A stretch of DNA of 53,267 nt from Multifurca ochricompacta (taxonomy: Eukaryota > Basidiomycota > Agaricomycetes > Russulales > Russulaceae). The notes under the pieces were generated by a model. It saw only the letters and a list, made by a program, of their open reading frames with translations. It was not told the origin of the DNA and did not search any database. How positions within the stretch are numbered: the stretch's first letter is position 1; the number at the start of each line of letters is the position of its first letter. The translations under genes were made by a program, and so were the position numbers. This document shows, piece after piece, positions 20,083-29,868 of this stretch. The DNA lies in contig WTXG01000242.1 in NCBI GenBank assembly GCA_022496185.1, positions 1 to 53,267 on the forward strand, written 5' to 3'.

Positions 20083-21592
20083 CCTTCTTTGTGAATGCCT
20101 TCTCTACCAAGATGGCGCACACTTCCTCACTTTCCTTCATCATGTTTGCCCATATGTCCTGGGCCTTCTCCTCTTTGGTTCATTTGTCCACAGCTGGTGG
20201 GTTATTATGAACAGGGGCTACAGGTGCAGTTGTGGCTTCTGCTACTCGTACTCCCTTCTTCGGGCAGTCCTGGGACATGTGCCCTTGTCCTTTACAACGG
20301 AAACACCGTCCTTCCTTCATCAGCATCTGTCGTTTGTCCTCTGTGAGTGTGGCTCTTGCCCTGACTCTATCTGCTGAGGTATCCATTGCATTGGGATCCC
20401 TCTGGGTGGTGTGCATTGGTTTGACTCCAAACGCTGTCTTCCACTGTTCTCTGGTCTTTCCCTTTTTCGTATCAACTCCAAATCGAGTTTGGAAGTCGAG
20501 ATAATCCTGCTGCTGATGTCAAGCAGCATCAACCCATTTGTCCCAGTCATGGGGATGATGAAACTGAATGATGTTTTTGACGAGTGGGTTTGGCAGCCCC
20601 TGGGAGAAGAGGTCCAGGGTTGCTTCTTCATCTGTATCATAGCCTGCATGGTTTGCCAGGCTTCGAAACTTTGCCACATAGGCATCAAGATCCCCCTTTT
20701 CCATTCGCAGGGACTTTAACTCTCTGGCCGCTTTCTGCTTTGCCTGCCCATCAGTGAATGCATCTTTGAATCTCTGGGCAATGGTTTCCCAAAGGCCTTC
20801 ACTAGTGGTACAACGTCCACTCTCCACCTGCTCATTCAGCCACTCGAGTTGTTCCATCGTCCAATCATCAACTGCATCTCCCCTTATAAGTGACAGGAAG
20901 AGGTTGGTGCATTGAAAGGGGTTGACGATTTGGGCAACATCATGATTGAAGTTCTTGAACGTAGTGAACTCCAGCATAAACTTTTTACTCTGGGAGCAAT
21001 CTCCCGTGAAGGTCTGGGGTAAGATTCCTGACAGATGTCCGGATGGCGGCGGAATGTTTGGGATGGCAGGAGGAGGGGGAGGGGGAGGCGGAGCAGGATC
21101 AGGGAGTTGGGCAGCAATGGTCAACATGATTGGGTGGGACAGAGTGATGGTGTCGGAGGATTGTATCGATATCTGGGGAGTTGTCAAAGCAGGGGCTCTG
21201 ATCATGACAACTGCTGGTGCAACCAGGGATGTAGACAATGCTAATACTGGTGCGTCTTCACTGTTTTCTTCAACGTATTCTTCTGGTTCTGAGTCTGTGA
21301 TGATTGCCAGTGGGTTTTCTCTCCAAGGTCCAAGACCAAATTCTGGTGGAGCGGGAGCAGTAGTAACCCACGAATGTTTACTTTCTGAGTATCAGATACG
21401 ATACCAGACTCTTCTTTCGTCATCATATTCTACCGGTTGGTATCTTCCATCATGATAGACATAGTATCCAAACTCGGTTTCAAAGTCTTTCCAGACGGCA
21501 GAGCCAAGTGTCTGTTGTGAAAGATTATTCTCGTCTCTGCAGTCAATGAGCTCTTCTTTGAACAGGGTCTGACTGCGGCTGGACGAAGCCAC
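20072..21592 (-). pseudogene. gag: Element C gag
   Basis: Starts MASSSRSQTLF at 21592 and is colinear with element B gag: N-terminal domain (FGYYVYHDGRYQPVEYD), Pro-rich linker, capsid-like region (LPQTFTGDCSQSKKFMLEF, DDWTMEQLEWLNEQ), complete zinc knuckle CFRCKGQGHMSQDC near 20290. TGA codons at 21392, 20519 and 20180 interrupt a frame that has no indels. The 0-frame ends KKDFC-stop at 20072 next to the T5 frameshift tract. Confidence 0.9.
20077..20081 (-). other. Probable -1 frameshift site between gag and pol, element C
   Basis: The minus strand reads GGATTTTTGTTAAG. Gag (GAT TTT TGT TAA) stops two codons later; pol follows in -1 (GGA TTT TTG TTA AGC). Because gag of element C has no other indel, this frame change is unlikely to be a chance deletion. 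Confidence 0.7.
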
Positions 21593-21594
21593 GA

Positions 21595-21614
21595 TGGGAG
21601 GAGACTTGACTTGA
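21595..21614 (-). other. Element C primer-binding region
   Basis: Minus strand TCAAGTCAAGTCTCC just inside the 5' LTR, at the same place and nearly the same sequence as element B. Confidence 0.5.
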
Positions 21615-22211
21615 TGTTACGTCCAGTGTGGGACATTCCACACAACTTGTGTGACAGTGCGACTTTGCGGGTTCAGGTAAGAAACCAATAAGGCTCCTTG
21701 GAGTGTAAGTGGGATGAGTCAAAGTCAAAGGGGCTGTACCCAACGACAATGGTGAGTGGAGAAGTACCGAAAGTACTGAGACAGATGAGTCAAGGGATTC
21801 AAAGGAGATGTCCAGAAGACAGGCACCGATGTATTCAATAAGTCAAGTCTGAGGTCTACAATGTAGTTACAGCGGACTTATATATGTAATTGAATGGGCA
21901 TCTATAAGATAAGAAACTGGAGTCAGGTGGGCCCAAATATATGAAAGCGGACAGCGTAAAGCCTGGCTTCTGATAGGGTATTAAGTAAGTGTCTGGTCAT
22001 AAAGATAAAGAGATAATGGGATAAGAAGATAAAGGAAGTAAACAAGGCAAACGGTGAGTCAACAAGTCCAAAGTGTGTCATGGGGATGGGAGGAGAGCAC
22101 GTGATGGGTCCCAGGATGGAGACGTAATCATGAAGTGCAGAGTGGGTGGTAAAGAGGGGTTGTCATTAGGGAGGGTAAAGAAGATGGGGTTACTTGGCAA
22201 AGGTTGTAACA
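21615..22211 (-). repeat. Element C 5' LTR (right)
   Basis: 597 bp, TGTTACGTCCAG to GGTTGTAACA, followed by the second ACTAA copy and the resumption of the element D LTR. Confidence 0.96.
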
Positions 22212-22216
22212 ACTAA

Positions 22217-22652
22217 GTCTAGCCCATCTCCTGTACTTATATGATGTGGTATGACATAGCTATGAGGTCGCTGTGACACAGCATGATATCATCCTACTAT
22301 ACTACTTTACTTTACTTCATTGGCTAGACCCTTATCTTTGGTAGAGACCCAACTGTATTTAAACCTGCTACATTCTAGAGAACAGACCTTAAGTCTGTTC
22401 TCCTGTGCTCAATACAGGTGTATCAAGACTCACAGAATCCCCTCTTGAGCCTTCTAAGTCATGTCTTAGGAGGTCTTCGAACCTCAGTAAGCTTGTGGCA
22501 GGACTTAGTGTCGCTGCTTGACCCTGTATCTTGCGCGCACCCCTCTAGCTTGTGAGGGCTTGACTCATCTTGATTAAAGACTTGATTTTGATCTAGTTAG
22601 CTTGAACTCGAATAACCCCTGACCTTGACGCAGCACACACCTGGCTGTGACA
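22217..22652 (+). repeat. Element D 5' LTR, right part
   Basis: This resumes the LTR started at 14537 and ends CACACCTGGCTGTGACA. It shares AAGTCTGTTCTCCTGTG and the 3' end with the family 2 solo LTR at 3137-3716; its end and the next bases (CATTAGAACAGACTTA) also match the end of the element E LTR and its leader. Confidence 0.82.
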
Positions 22653-22670
22653 TTAGAACAGACTTACAGA
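22653..22670 (+). other. Element D primer-binding region
   Basis: TTAGAACAGACTTA directly after the LTR. The same bases follow the 5' LTR of element E (minus strand, 32970 down). The priming tRNA was not identified. Confidence 0.5.
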
Positions 22671-22689
22671 CTTCACAGAACAAAGAAAA

Positions 22690-24318
22690 CTCACCAGAAC
22701 CGCAAGGAGACAACGATGCGTCCCTTGCCCCGACTTCCACACCACGACTTCCATCCGATTCCCTTTTGTACTTCCTCCCAGGACCAGTGACAACCTCCCT
22801 CAGCATCTGAAACGATCTGCGCGCTGGCTTGAAGCGCGCAAGCAAGACGTCCCCTTCCACGGTTACTGGGTCCCATATCGACAGACTAACCTTGCTGTTG
22901 ACTGGTACCAAGGCATTTGGTACCACATACACCCTAATAACTTGAGTCAGATTGAAGCTGTACACGTCGCACCCGAAGAGACTGGATTGAACTTACCTGA
23001 AGAACCTTTCCTCACACCCATTGCGCTCCCCACGTTACCACTAACAGCCTCACTCTTGAGCAACCCAACGACGTCAATGACGACAGCATTCCCTACCACA
23101 GTTAGTACAACCCCGGGATGACCCCGAAGGCTTTCCTTCAGAGCATCCATCCAAACAATGACCCCTTCTCAATTCATAGGGACAGGACAAACCTTGGCAG
23201 GTGGTGGCCCACCAGGGGGCGGAGGAAGTGGCCCAGGAGGTGGAGGAGGCCCATCAGGAGGAGGCCCACCAGGAGGAGGCCCACCAGGAGGAGGCCCACC
23301 AGGCCCTGCACCAGGATTAGCGCCAAACATCCCAGTGGCAGGGCAGATTGAAGGAGCACCCCCACCTTTCTTCGAAGGTGATCGCTCCATGGCAAAATGA
23401 TGGTTTGCTCAGCTTGAGTTGCACTTGTTTTTGAATAAATATGCGGCTACCATTCTGGATGAGCAGAGCTGCATAGTGTATGTATTGGCGTTGATGAGAG
23501 GACCGAAAGTCGATCGATGGGTTGAAGAGCAGACCAATTGGCTAGTCGACATCGCTCAAAATAGAATTAGAGTTCAACGCCGTGGGATGTCTTCCGGCAA
23601 ACCTTCATTGCCACCTGGTCCAACATAGCAGCTGGACAAAGAGCGCTACAAGCGCTCAAGAAATTACAAATGAAAGATGGCAACATTGATGATTATATCG
23701 CAGAGTTCCGCGATCTAGCCGTTTGGGCCGAGCTGCATCTGGATGACACCAGTGTTCGACAGTACTTCTATCATGGACTACCCACTGGACTAGCTACCAC
23801 AATCTTGACTCAGGACCAGCTGCAAACACTAGAGGAAGCCACTGACTCAGCTAGATGACACCAAGCCAACTGGGTCTTTCTCCGAGGTATCGTCGGCAAG
23901 AAAAAGAACACAGATCCGTCCCCGCATGGAAACAAGTTCACCTTTTACAAGAAACACGATCCTAATGCATGGATGTGGACACCATAAAGAAGGCTGTCAC
24001 TGCTGAAGAAAAGAACAGTACAAGAAAGAAGGACGTTGCTTTGAATGCAGCTGACAAGGTCACCTTGTTCGTGATTGCCCAAACAGAAAACCTAGGACTA
24101 GTGGAAATGCGCCAGCTTGGACTGCCACTATCTCGGAGGTGCCACCCACGACCGCAGCGATACCCACGCACCCGCAGGCCCTCCCCATGCTCACAGCACC
24201 CTCCATCTCAGTGATCAGCATCCCCGCATTAGCAGCTGCACTAAAGACTATGACTGATGAACAATGACTGGAGCTACAAAATCAGTTTAAAGGAGACAAG
24301 GATTTTTATATTGCTTGA
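22690..24318 (+). pseudogene. gag: Element D gag
   Basis: The start is uncertain (near 22690-22715). The N-terminal domain is visible in one frame from 22820 (RWLEARKQDVPFHGYWVPYR). Then come a Gly/Pro-rich linker (23190-23330, GGPPGGG-type repeats), EGAPPPFFEGDRSMAK, an in-frame TGA at 23398, the capsid-like region (GPKVDRWVEEQTNWLV, KLQMKDGNIDDYIAEFRDLA) and a zinc-knuckle region near 24030 (GRCFEC, then GHLVRDCP). Several one-base shifts are present. The 0-frame ends a few codons after the T5 tract at 24303. Confidence 0.8.
24303..24307 (+). other. Probable -1 frameshift site between gag and pol, element D
   Basis: GGATTTTTATA: gag reads GAT TTT TAT ATT GCT TGA, pol reads GGA TTT TTA TAT TGC in the -1 frame and leads into the protease region. 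Confidence 0.6.
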
Positions 24319-26790
24319 ATGGCGCGGCCTTCATTCGAGCACTAGTATCACATCATGTATTCAGATCACCACTCAGAGCAATGAAAATACTTGTTCCTTT
24401 ACATGGAGTGACAAAAGAGGCCCATATACAAGCACTTGTGGACAGCGAGCCACAGAGAATTTCATCAATTACTGAACAGTTATTAAAAACAGATTCCCAG
24501 TTAAACGTCTGACAATTCCCAAACAACTACAAAATGCAGACGGATCCCCAATGCCACAAATAAAATTACTCAATGTGTTGATCTGTTAGTATCCACAGAT
24601 AACAAATGCCAACACATCACTTCTACATTGCCTCCATTGGAACCGATGACATGATCTTAGGGTACCCTTGGTTTGCCGCAACAAATCCGCAAATTGATTG
24701 GCAGAATGGACGATTGAACCAGCAGATCTTCCTCGTTTGCCAAGCGAAAAGATCGACATCTCAACATTGCACAAGAACTCGCCATCAAGGCAAAAGACCA
24801 AACAGAGAAATCTTGGGATCAGATAGTACCCCAAATATCAGAGACATCACAAAGTCTTTAGCAAGAGGAAGCACAACGTTTCCCAGCACCACGCCCTTGG
24901 GATCATCGAATCAATTAAAACCAGACGCACCAACACCTTAGACTGTAAAATCTATCCACTTGGACCAGGAGAGCAAGATGCACTAAACAAATTCTTGGAA
25001 GAACATTTACAGAAGGTTACATCCAGGAATCAAAATCACCATATGCATCCCCTTTCTTCTTCATCAAAAAGAAAGACGGAAACTCTGGCCCGTTCAAGAT
25101 TATCGAAAACTAAATGACTGGACATCGCAATACATATCCCCTCCACTAATTCCAGAATTGATAGATCGCGTTTGTGGCAGTACCTTATTTACAAAAATGG
25201 ACATATGCTGGGGTTACAACAACGTCGCATCGTCCCTGAGGATCACTGGAAAGCCGTGTTCAAAACAACCGCGCCTGTTCAACCAAACGTGATGTTTTTC
25301 AGATTAACTAACTCTCCGCAACCTTTCAAACAATGATGAACGGAGTTCCGAGAAGAACTGGATGAATGTGACGCCTCTGGCAGGGCTTGGTTCACAGTCT
25401 ATATGGACATATTCTCATCCATACTGATCACAATTTGACCAACCATTGCCGAAGTACACCACATTCTGGACAAACTCAACCAGCTAGATCTCTATCTTAA
25501 ACCAGAAAAGTGCTCGTTCAACAAACACGTATAGAATATCTAGGACTTATTCTAGAAGCAAACCAAGTACATATGGACCCGTAAAGGTAGAAGGCGTGGC
25601 TATGTGGAAGACACCTATGACAGTTAAGGAAGTTCAGTCATTTCTTGGGTTTTGTCAGTTCTATTGTCGATTTATTCAAGGATTCAGTAAAATCGCGGCA
25701 CCGCTAAATGCCTTAACGAGTGCAAAAAATCCATGGCGGTGGACAACCGAAGAACAAGATGCCTTTGATACCCTAAAACAGCATGTGACATCACAACCTG
25801 TACTGGCTCAACCTGATTTCAAGAAACCTTTTATTGTAGACACAGATGCATCCAGTTATGCACTCAGTGCTACACTTAGTCAACAAGATTCTGACAAATG
25901 CCTTCACCCAATTGCCTACCTATCGAAAACATTAGATGCAACACAAAGAAACTGGGATATTTACGATTGCGAGCTATTCACAGTTGTCATTGCACTCCAC
26001 TCATGGCGACAATATCTCATGGGTGCCAGGCATAAGGTTCAGGTCCACACAGATCATAATAATCTTCAATACTTCAAAGAACCACAGAAATTGAATCGCA
26101 GACAAGCTCGCTGGTTACAAGAGCTTGCAGATTTCAACTTTTCACTCAAGCACATTCCAGGAAAATTACACACTATTGCTGATATGTTATCCCATCGACT
26201 GGACACTGACCACGGTGAGAACAATAACCAAGAAACCATCATTCTCCCAGAAAGGTTATTTGCTAAAGCGATATCTGACGACAGACTCCCATTCCCCCAG
26301 ATGCTTCCTGAACACTGTGAGATTCTCCAGCGATATCACGATCATTTGTTAGCCGGACACCCAGGCATTGACAAAATGGTACGAAGAATCCAACAAGAGT
26401 ACAAAGGGTCGGATCTAAAACTGTTCGTACGCGACTACATACATGGATGTGCCAAGTGCCAGGAGAATAAACCCCGGCTGATGAGAAAGGCACCATCATA
26501 TCCATTGGACGTACCAGCTACCACTGGTCCATTCCAATATGTAGCAATGGACCTCATTACGGATCTTCCATCATCAGGACGATACGATGCTGTTCTCACA
26601 GTCGTCAACCAGGGATGTACGAAATCAGCAAAATTTATACCATGTTCTAAAGATATTACCAGTGAAGGCATTGCAACATTGTACTACAGACACTTATTCC
26701 CATCCTTTGGCATCCCAAAGCATATTATCTCCAACCGCGACCCCCATTTCACATCCCACTTCATTCGTGCACTCGCTGACGTTCTGCAAT
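24303..26790 (+). pseudogene. pol: Element D pol: protease, RT, RNase H, partial integrase
   Basis: The protease has an ALVDS motif near 24440. RT (24600-25590) is recognisable (IKKKDGN, WGYNN, VMFF, YMD) but lost single bases at very high density, sometimes three within 40 bp. From 25596 the frame is clean for over 400 codons: thumb/connection (SFLGFCQFYCRF), RNase H (FIVDTDASSYALS, YDCELFTVV, TDHNNLQYF), integrase zinc part (HDHLLAGHPG, GCAKCQENK) and core (VAMDLITDL, ISNRDPHFTSHF). The core ends abruptly near 26790 before its catalytic Glu, joined to unrelated ORF3-type sequence. Confidence 0.85.
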
Positions 26791-26875
26791 CCCACAAGCC
26801 ATTTCAGCTCTGGCCCGTATTAAGAACACCACTCGCCTCTCTGCCCCACACCAATCTCTCAAGCCTACCCCGAGA

Positions 26876-27379
26876 ATGACAACATCCCACCCCGCCTCGA
26901 CCTCCCAGACTGATACCTCCCAAATCGACACCCCACCTGTTCCTATCATCGACATCGCATTTTTGGACCAAACCATTGCAGCTGCCAGTGATGCAGCAAA
27001 CCTAGGTGCTCTTATTCGACCTGCTGATGCTCCCACCCTTCCTCCCACTCCAGAACTGAGTTCCGTTGCTTCCACTCCTCCCTCTCACTTCTCGTTCACT
27101 ATGACTGACGACCCTACCACAAATATGACTCAGGCAATCTCTCTGGCAGCTCAGGACCAGTCTGTAGACCCAGAACTTCATGCTAGAGTGCTAAACTTGT
27201 TGTGGGAGGCCAGATCCTGCCTAGCCACTATTCCCACTGACCCCAATATCGTTTATCGGCCCAGTACACCTGAACCTGGCCAAGTCCTTGGAGAAGGCAT
27301 TGTACGACAAACACAACAGGAGGTGGAGTGTCGAACAGGCATGAGGCGCAGCATACTGACTGTAAGGTTTAGCGGTTAA
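26876..27379 (+). pseudogene. Element D ORF3 remnant
   Basis: A 167-codon frame rich in Ser, Thr and Pro (TLPPTPELSS, SLAAQDQ, EPGQVLGEGIV). The segment DAANLGALIRPADAPTLPPTP resembles the DAANKTAITFPATAPTPPPTP segment upstream of element E ORF3, so I read it as an ORF3 fragment brought next to the integrase core by an internal deletion. No zinc knuckles are left. Function unknown. Confidence 0.5.
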
Positions 27380-27382
27380 GGC

Positions 27383-28024
27383 TATAAAGACAAGTTACTT
27401 CAGAGGTAGAAGAAACTCTATATTACTATACTACACACCTATAAAGACAAGTTCTATATACAGAGTTAGTCTAAAGGTGGTGATGATAGTAGAGAGGACG
27501 ACTTACACTTCAGAGGTAGAAGAAACTCTGAAGTGTAAGAGACGAAACAGACACCCTTATATACTATCCAAGGGATGGTCTGTGCACTGGGAATAAGTCC
27601 ACAAGTGCCGGACGAAGTCCAAACAATAAACAAGAGGGAGAAAGGCCATTGGCCACTACAGAAATCACATGTTACATGGTGCATCAGTCAGCTACTGCGG
27701 AACGTGAGAAAGAAAGTAATAAAGATATAGTAAAAGTCCGAAACTCCGGAATCTAATCTAATCTACAAAGTAGCTAATCTAATCACCTGATGCCTGAAGC
27801 ATCACTGAACATCTTCTGTGTTCAACATCCTTAAATACAGGGATATTGACAGTAATCTAACATAACTATCTAGGCCTATGACAACTGATAGGACTGGATC
27901 ATAGCTATGTCACAGCTACATCATGGAGGGGTGAGCAGTCTGGGCAAACCAGTGGGAGATGTAGGTGGATAAGGAGGGGCTACGTCGTTAGAAGTCATGC
28001 TAGTCTAGATGTAAATAAAAAGAG
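27383..28024. other. No gene; repeat-derived sequence with possible LTR fragment
   Basis: Two copies of ACTTCAGAGGTAGAAGAAAC (near 27398 and 27509) and a third partial palindromic pairing of the same motif are seen. A segment near 27835-27925 (TAAATACAG, ATAGCTATGTCACAGC) resembles the reverse complement of family 2 LTR sequence, so a minus-strand LTR fragment is possible. No ends or TSD could be set. Confidence 0.4.
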
Positions 28025-29276
28025 AAGCCTAATATGTATAGGCTTGGAGTGATAAGTGATGAAACGCCGAAACGCAAGGTCGAATGCCGAAATGCAAAAG
28101 TTGAAAATACATGTTACAATTGGTCAGAAATAAATGCATTTCTTGCTGTCATACCAGATGCAAAGCATCAGATTTGCTATTGGCATGCCATCTGAGCAAT
28201 CAAGATGTGCTTGTCAATCCTACAACATGCCCCAGCACCCTATAATGTCGAAATTGCAAAAGCTGAGTTCAGCTGGATTGACAAATCATTCATCCTGGTT
28301 CATCAATCTAGTGATAAGGTTTGTGTCCACATGCCTCATGTTTAAAATTCATTATGACAAAAATTGACAGCCTGGAACACATTATATTGCTACAAAAGCA
28401 ATTCCTCAACTTGTAGTATGCCTAAATGGAGTCTTACAAATGCTCAATATGCCTCCAAAGGAGCAGCTAACCATCTGAATTCCCCTGATCCCAATATCCA
28501 ATAAATCACTCCATCCGTCCCAGCTACCCACCACTAACACCAATCCATCTCCATCAAGTAATGAGGGGGTTGAGCTGGATCTTGATGGGTTGTTGGATGA
28601 GGGTGGCAATCTGATAGATGAGCTCGATGAATGGCTTGGTTCTGATTCTGATCCAGGCTCAGAGTTGGATGAGGCAGACAAAGATGATCCAGAATGGGAT
28701 TTTGAAGAGGGTGAGGCAGAAGTGAAGGACATCGCATATGTATTTTGCCCAGTGCCCCACAGAAAACCAATCCTTCATCTATTCACAAAACACTTCTGTC
28801 AGCACCTGGCTTTTTCTGAATGAAACGAGGGACCATGCAGTGCAACAGAAATTTGCAAGCACACTGTCATAGAAATGTATCAGTTCTGTCACCAACGGGG
28901 ACTTCAGGAAGTGTGGGGATACCTTTGGACCGTGTGGTATGTGCTACCCAAGTGGAAACTCTGGGCACACTTGACATCTCCATACGTATCTCGGTGGCGA
29001 ACAACAATGGGAACTGAAAACCTCTGGAGGCAGTTAAAGCACAATCACCTGCACCACATGCTTTGACCTCACCTTGATCTGCTTGTCTGGATTCTCATAA
29101 CTAAAGTCACACCTGAGTACATTGCATGCGCAGAAGTCCTTGAAGACACATATCATTTGGGCCACTCAAAGCCGCTTTCAACCTATCAATGGTACTTCAA
29201 GGTGTCTTGGAAACAGCTCATGGAAGCATCCATCAGTAAGAATATCTATGTTACAGATGTTACTACGTGGACATAC
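28025..29276 (+). pseudogene. MULE-type transposase, 5' part (decayed)
   Basis: In shifting plus frames there is AKHQICYWHA near 28160-28190 (the conserved QxxYWH region of fungal MULE transposases), a segment ending APYNVEIAKAEFSWIDKSF, an acidic stretch (28590-28700), a segment HRKPILHLFTKHFCQH near 28760, then GLQEVWGYLWTVWYVLPKWKLWA and RTTMGTENLWRQLKHNHLHH near 28990-29060, and finally the start of a SWIM zinc finger (YVTDVTTWTY) at the edge of element E. The order matches MULE transposases with C-terminal SWIM common in agaricomycetes. Stops and shifts make it a pseudogene. Terminal inverted repeats were not found. Confidence 0.72.
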
Positions 29277-29857
29277 TGTCGCACACAGGTCCTTCGGCGT
29301 GCGTCGGTTCGGGTCAGTCAGGGTCACAGTAAATTAAGGCAATCAAGGTAGGCAGGTGTCACACAGCGTGCGGCCAGTATGGATCAAGGCAACGAGTCTG
29401 AACGTCGCATGTGAAGTCAGGGTGTTCAGATAGCAAGGCAAGAGCCTTTGCTGGAGTTACTGGTGAGCCAAACCCTCTCAAGTCACATCTTGGAAGAGGG
29501 CTGAAGGGACTTCCTAAGGACCTTTGATTGGTACAAGGAGAACAGACTTAGTCTGTCCTTAGATTTATTGCAGTCTTTAAATACAGTGTAGCTACTATGA
29601 AGTCATAGTCTAGAGTCTTGTACAAATGATATAATAGTAGGTCACAATGGTCATGATATCATCTATGAGGTCATACTAAGGTCACAAGGTCTATGACATC
29701 AACTATGAGATCATCAATCAGATGACATGGGAGTTGAATCCCTTGTCCAGACTATGGCTGTCAGATAAGTGGATCTGATAAGGTATATGGTGAAAGAAAG
29801 GGACATAGCAGACAGAAAAAGAGAGAAAACGCGAAATAATAGCAAGAAAGTGTCACA
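29277..29857 (-). repeat. Element E 3' LTR (left)
   Basis: 581 bp, TGTCGCACACAGG to AAGTGTCACA as read on the plus strand. No difference from the right LTR was seen on reading both. Confidence 0.95.
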
Positions 29858-29868
29858 TTACCCCTTCT
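29858..29868 (-). other. Element E polypurine tract, overlapping the ORF3 stop
   Basis: The minus strand reads AGAAGGGGTAA directly before the 3' LTR. Its last three bases are the TAA stop of ORF3, so the end of the protein and the priming tract share sequence. Confidence 0.65.

Larger units (their letters stand above)
14692..22211 (-). mobile_element. Element C: complete Ty3/gypsy chromovirus with ORF3
   Basis: This 7,520-bp element has 597-bp LTRs (14692-15288, 21615-22211) and a perfect TSD ACTAA (14687-14691, 22212-22216). It is colinear with element B: gag, pol with chromodomain, ORF3. In contrast to B its frames are almost free of indels (one A lost from a run near 18585) but interrupted by at least nine TGA and one TAG codons. 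The LTRs differ at about 27 positions; by my hand alignment all but about one are transitions at former CpG sites. Confidence 0.96.
22653..27382 (+). mobile_element. Element D internal region: decayed Ty3/gypsy element, 3' part deleted
   Basis: After the 5' LTR (14537-14691 + 22217-22652) follow gag, protease, RT, RNase H, integrase up to the middle of its core, and then directly an ORF3-like segment. The integrase C-terminus and chromodomain are missing, and no 3' LTR could be found by eye. Same family as element A but opposite orientation. Confidence 0.8.

Noticed and set aside
23169..23395. Proline-rich small proteins on the minus strand
   Set aside because: They are the antisense of the Gly/Pro repeat linker in element D gag.
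14283..23400. In-frame TGA at the same place in gag of elements A (14283) and D (23398), suggesting stop-codon readthrough
   Set aside because: The codon is probably a former CGA (Arg) at a CpG site; TGA for Arg occurs at many other places in A, C and D, so repeated CpG decay explains it better than recoding.
26761..27075. Minus-strand 104-codon frame
   Set aside because: Antisense of the integrase/ORF3 junction of element D, with biased composition inherited from the opposite strand.
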